Shown piece after piece: positions 63,851-64,000 of a stretch of 64,000 nucleotides of DNA (the first letter of the stretch is position 1; each line of letters begins with the position of its first letter). A model generated the notes under the pieces. It searched no databases, was not told where the DNA came from, and saw nothing but the letters and a program-made list of their open reading frames with translations. The translations under genes and the position numbers were made by a program. The stretch comes from Arthrobacter sp. efr-133-TYG-118 (GTDB taxonomy: Bacteria > Actinomycetota > Actinomycetes > Actinomycetales > Micrococcaceae), in assembly GCF_030209755.1 (NCBI RefSeq), contig NZ_JARVRH010000012.1, positions 306,726 to 370,725 on the forward strand, in the 5' to 3' direction.

Positions 63851-64000
63851 GGTGCCTCCTCCCTGCCTTGAGTGGTCTCGCTCGCAACAACGGCGAACAT
63901 TAGCGCCAACACTAATGCCGCAGCGGCCGAGTGAGGAAGTGCCGTAACACGCCGCGAGGGTTCCCTTGCCGTAGCGAAGCGAGGTAAGGGTGGCGGCGGG

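Overview
The window is GC-rich chromosomal DNA with short intergenic gaps, many ATGA/GTGA start-stop overlaps and frequent GTG/TTG starts. It reads as a high-GC Gram-positive bacterium of the Micrococcaceae, most like Arthrobacter, Paenarthrobacter or Pseudarthrobacter. The strongest marker is the actinobacterial block crgA - sortase - pabA/trpG - pknB - pknA - pbpA - rodA - pstP - fhaB - fhaA - tRNA-Leu. In mycobacteria and relatives this block lies close to the replication origin, so the window is probably near oriC, although dnaA and dnaN are not in it. No phage, transposase, CRISPR array or rRNA was seen.

Layout. 1-9011: a carbohydrate catabolism module. A FGGY (xylulokinase-like) kinase and a SorC-type regulator face a ribose-type ABC importer (ATPase, permease, binding lipoprotein), a fused DhaK-DhaL kinase, an RpiB-like isomerase and an SDR dehydrogenase. 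The last three resemble the tetritol/tetrulose pathway known from Mycobacterium smegmatis. 9059-12275: an orphan rodA paralogue, a CDF metal exporter with its ArsR repressor, and a non-coding cluster of DnaA-box-like 9-mers. 12275-15267: a leftward DNA-alkylation-repair operon (ogt, sigma factor, ogt, alkB, tag). 15310-27394: crgA, sortase, a small membrane protein, pabA and the Ser/Thr kinase and cell-wall elongation operon, then tRNA-Leu(CAG) and its terminator. 27572-34882: a TetR regulator with putrescine oxidase, then a 5-oxoproline operon (pxpA, fused pxpB-pxpC, biotin carboxylase-BCCP) with a GntR regulator. 34915-43650: a membrane protein, a DUF5997-like protein, modBC without modA, a LysR-type effector-domain protein lacking a DNA-binding domain, a shortened LacI protein, a BASS transporter, a RelA/SpoT-domain protein with a SulP transporter, and a small secreted protein. 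43832-49787: a hydrolase, a PfkB kinase, a PEBP protein, a HAD phosphatase, and a hybrid sensor-LuxR regulator divergent from the ribulose-monophosphate genes hxlB-hxlA. 49969-64000: housekeeping and transport genes (GDPD, ECF42-type sigma with its YCII partner, glycerate kinase, YqeY, uracil permease with RutE, LigT, phosphoglucomutase, a DUF4190-like protein, a POT transporter, amidase and peptidase E).

A recurring theme is intergenic inverted repeats, usually just after stop codons (27408-27563, 34075-34162, 40635-40700, 49806-49881, 53903-53992, 56838-56980). Several share the words GTCGTT/AACGAC and CCCAACTAG/CTAGTTGGG and look like dispersed fold-back elements that may also act as terminators. 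The observations most worth following are the sigma factor inside the alkylation-repair operon, the DnaA-box cluster, the split urea-carboxylase-like 5-oxoproline operon, the sensor-LuxR hybrid beside hxlBA, and the tetritol-like module. Start sites were chosen by reading Shine-Dalgarno (SD) sequences and overlaps by eye. Family calls rest on motif recognition, not on database searches.
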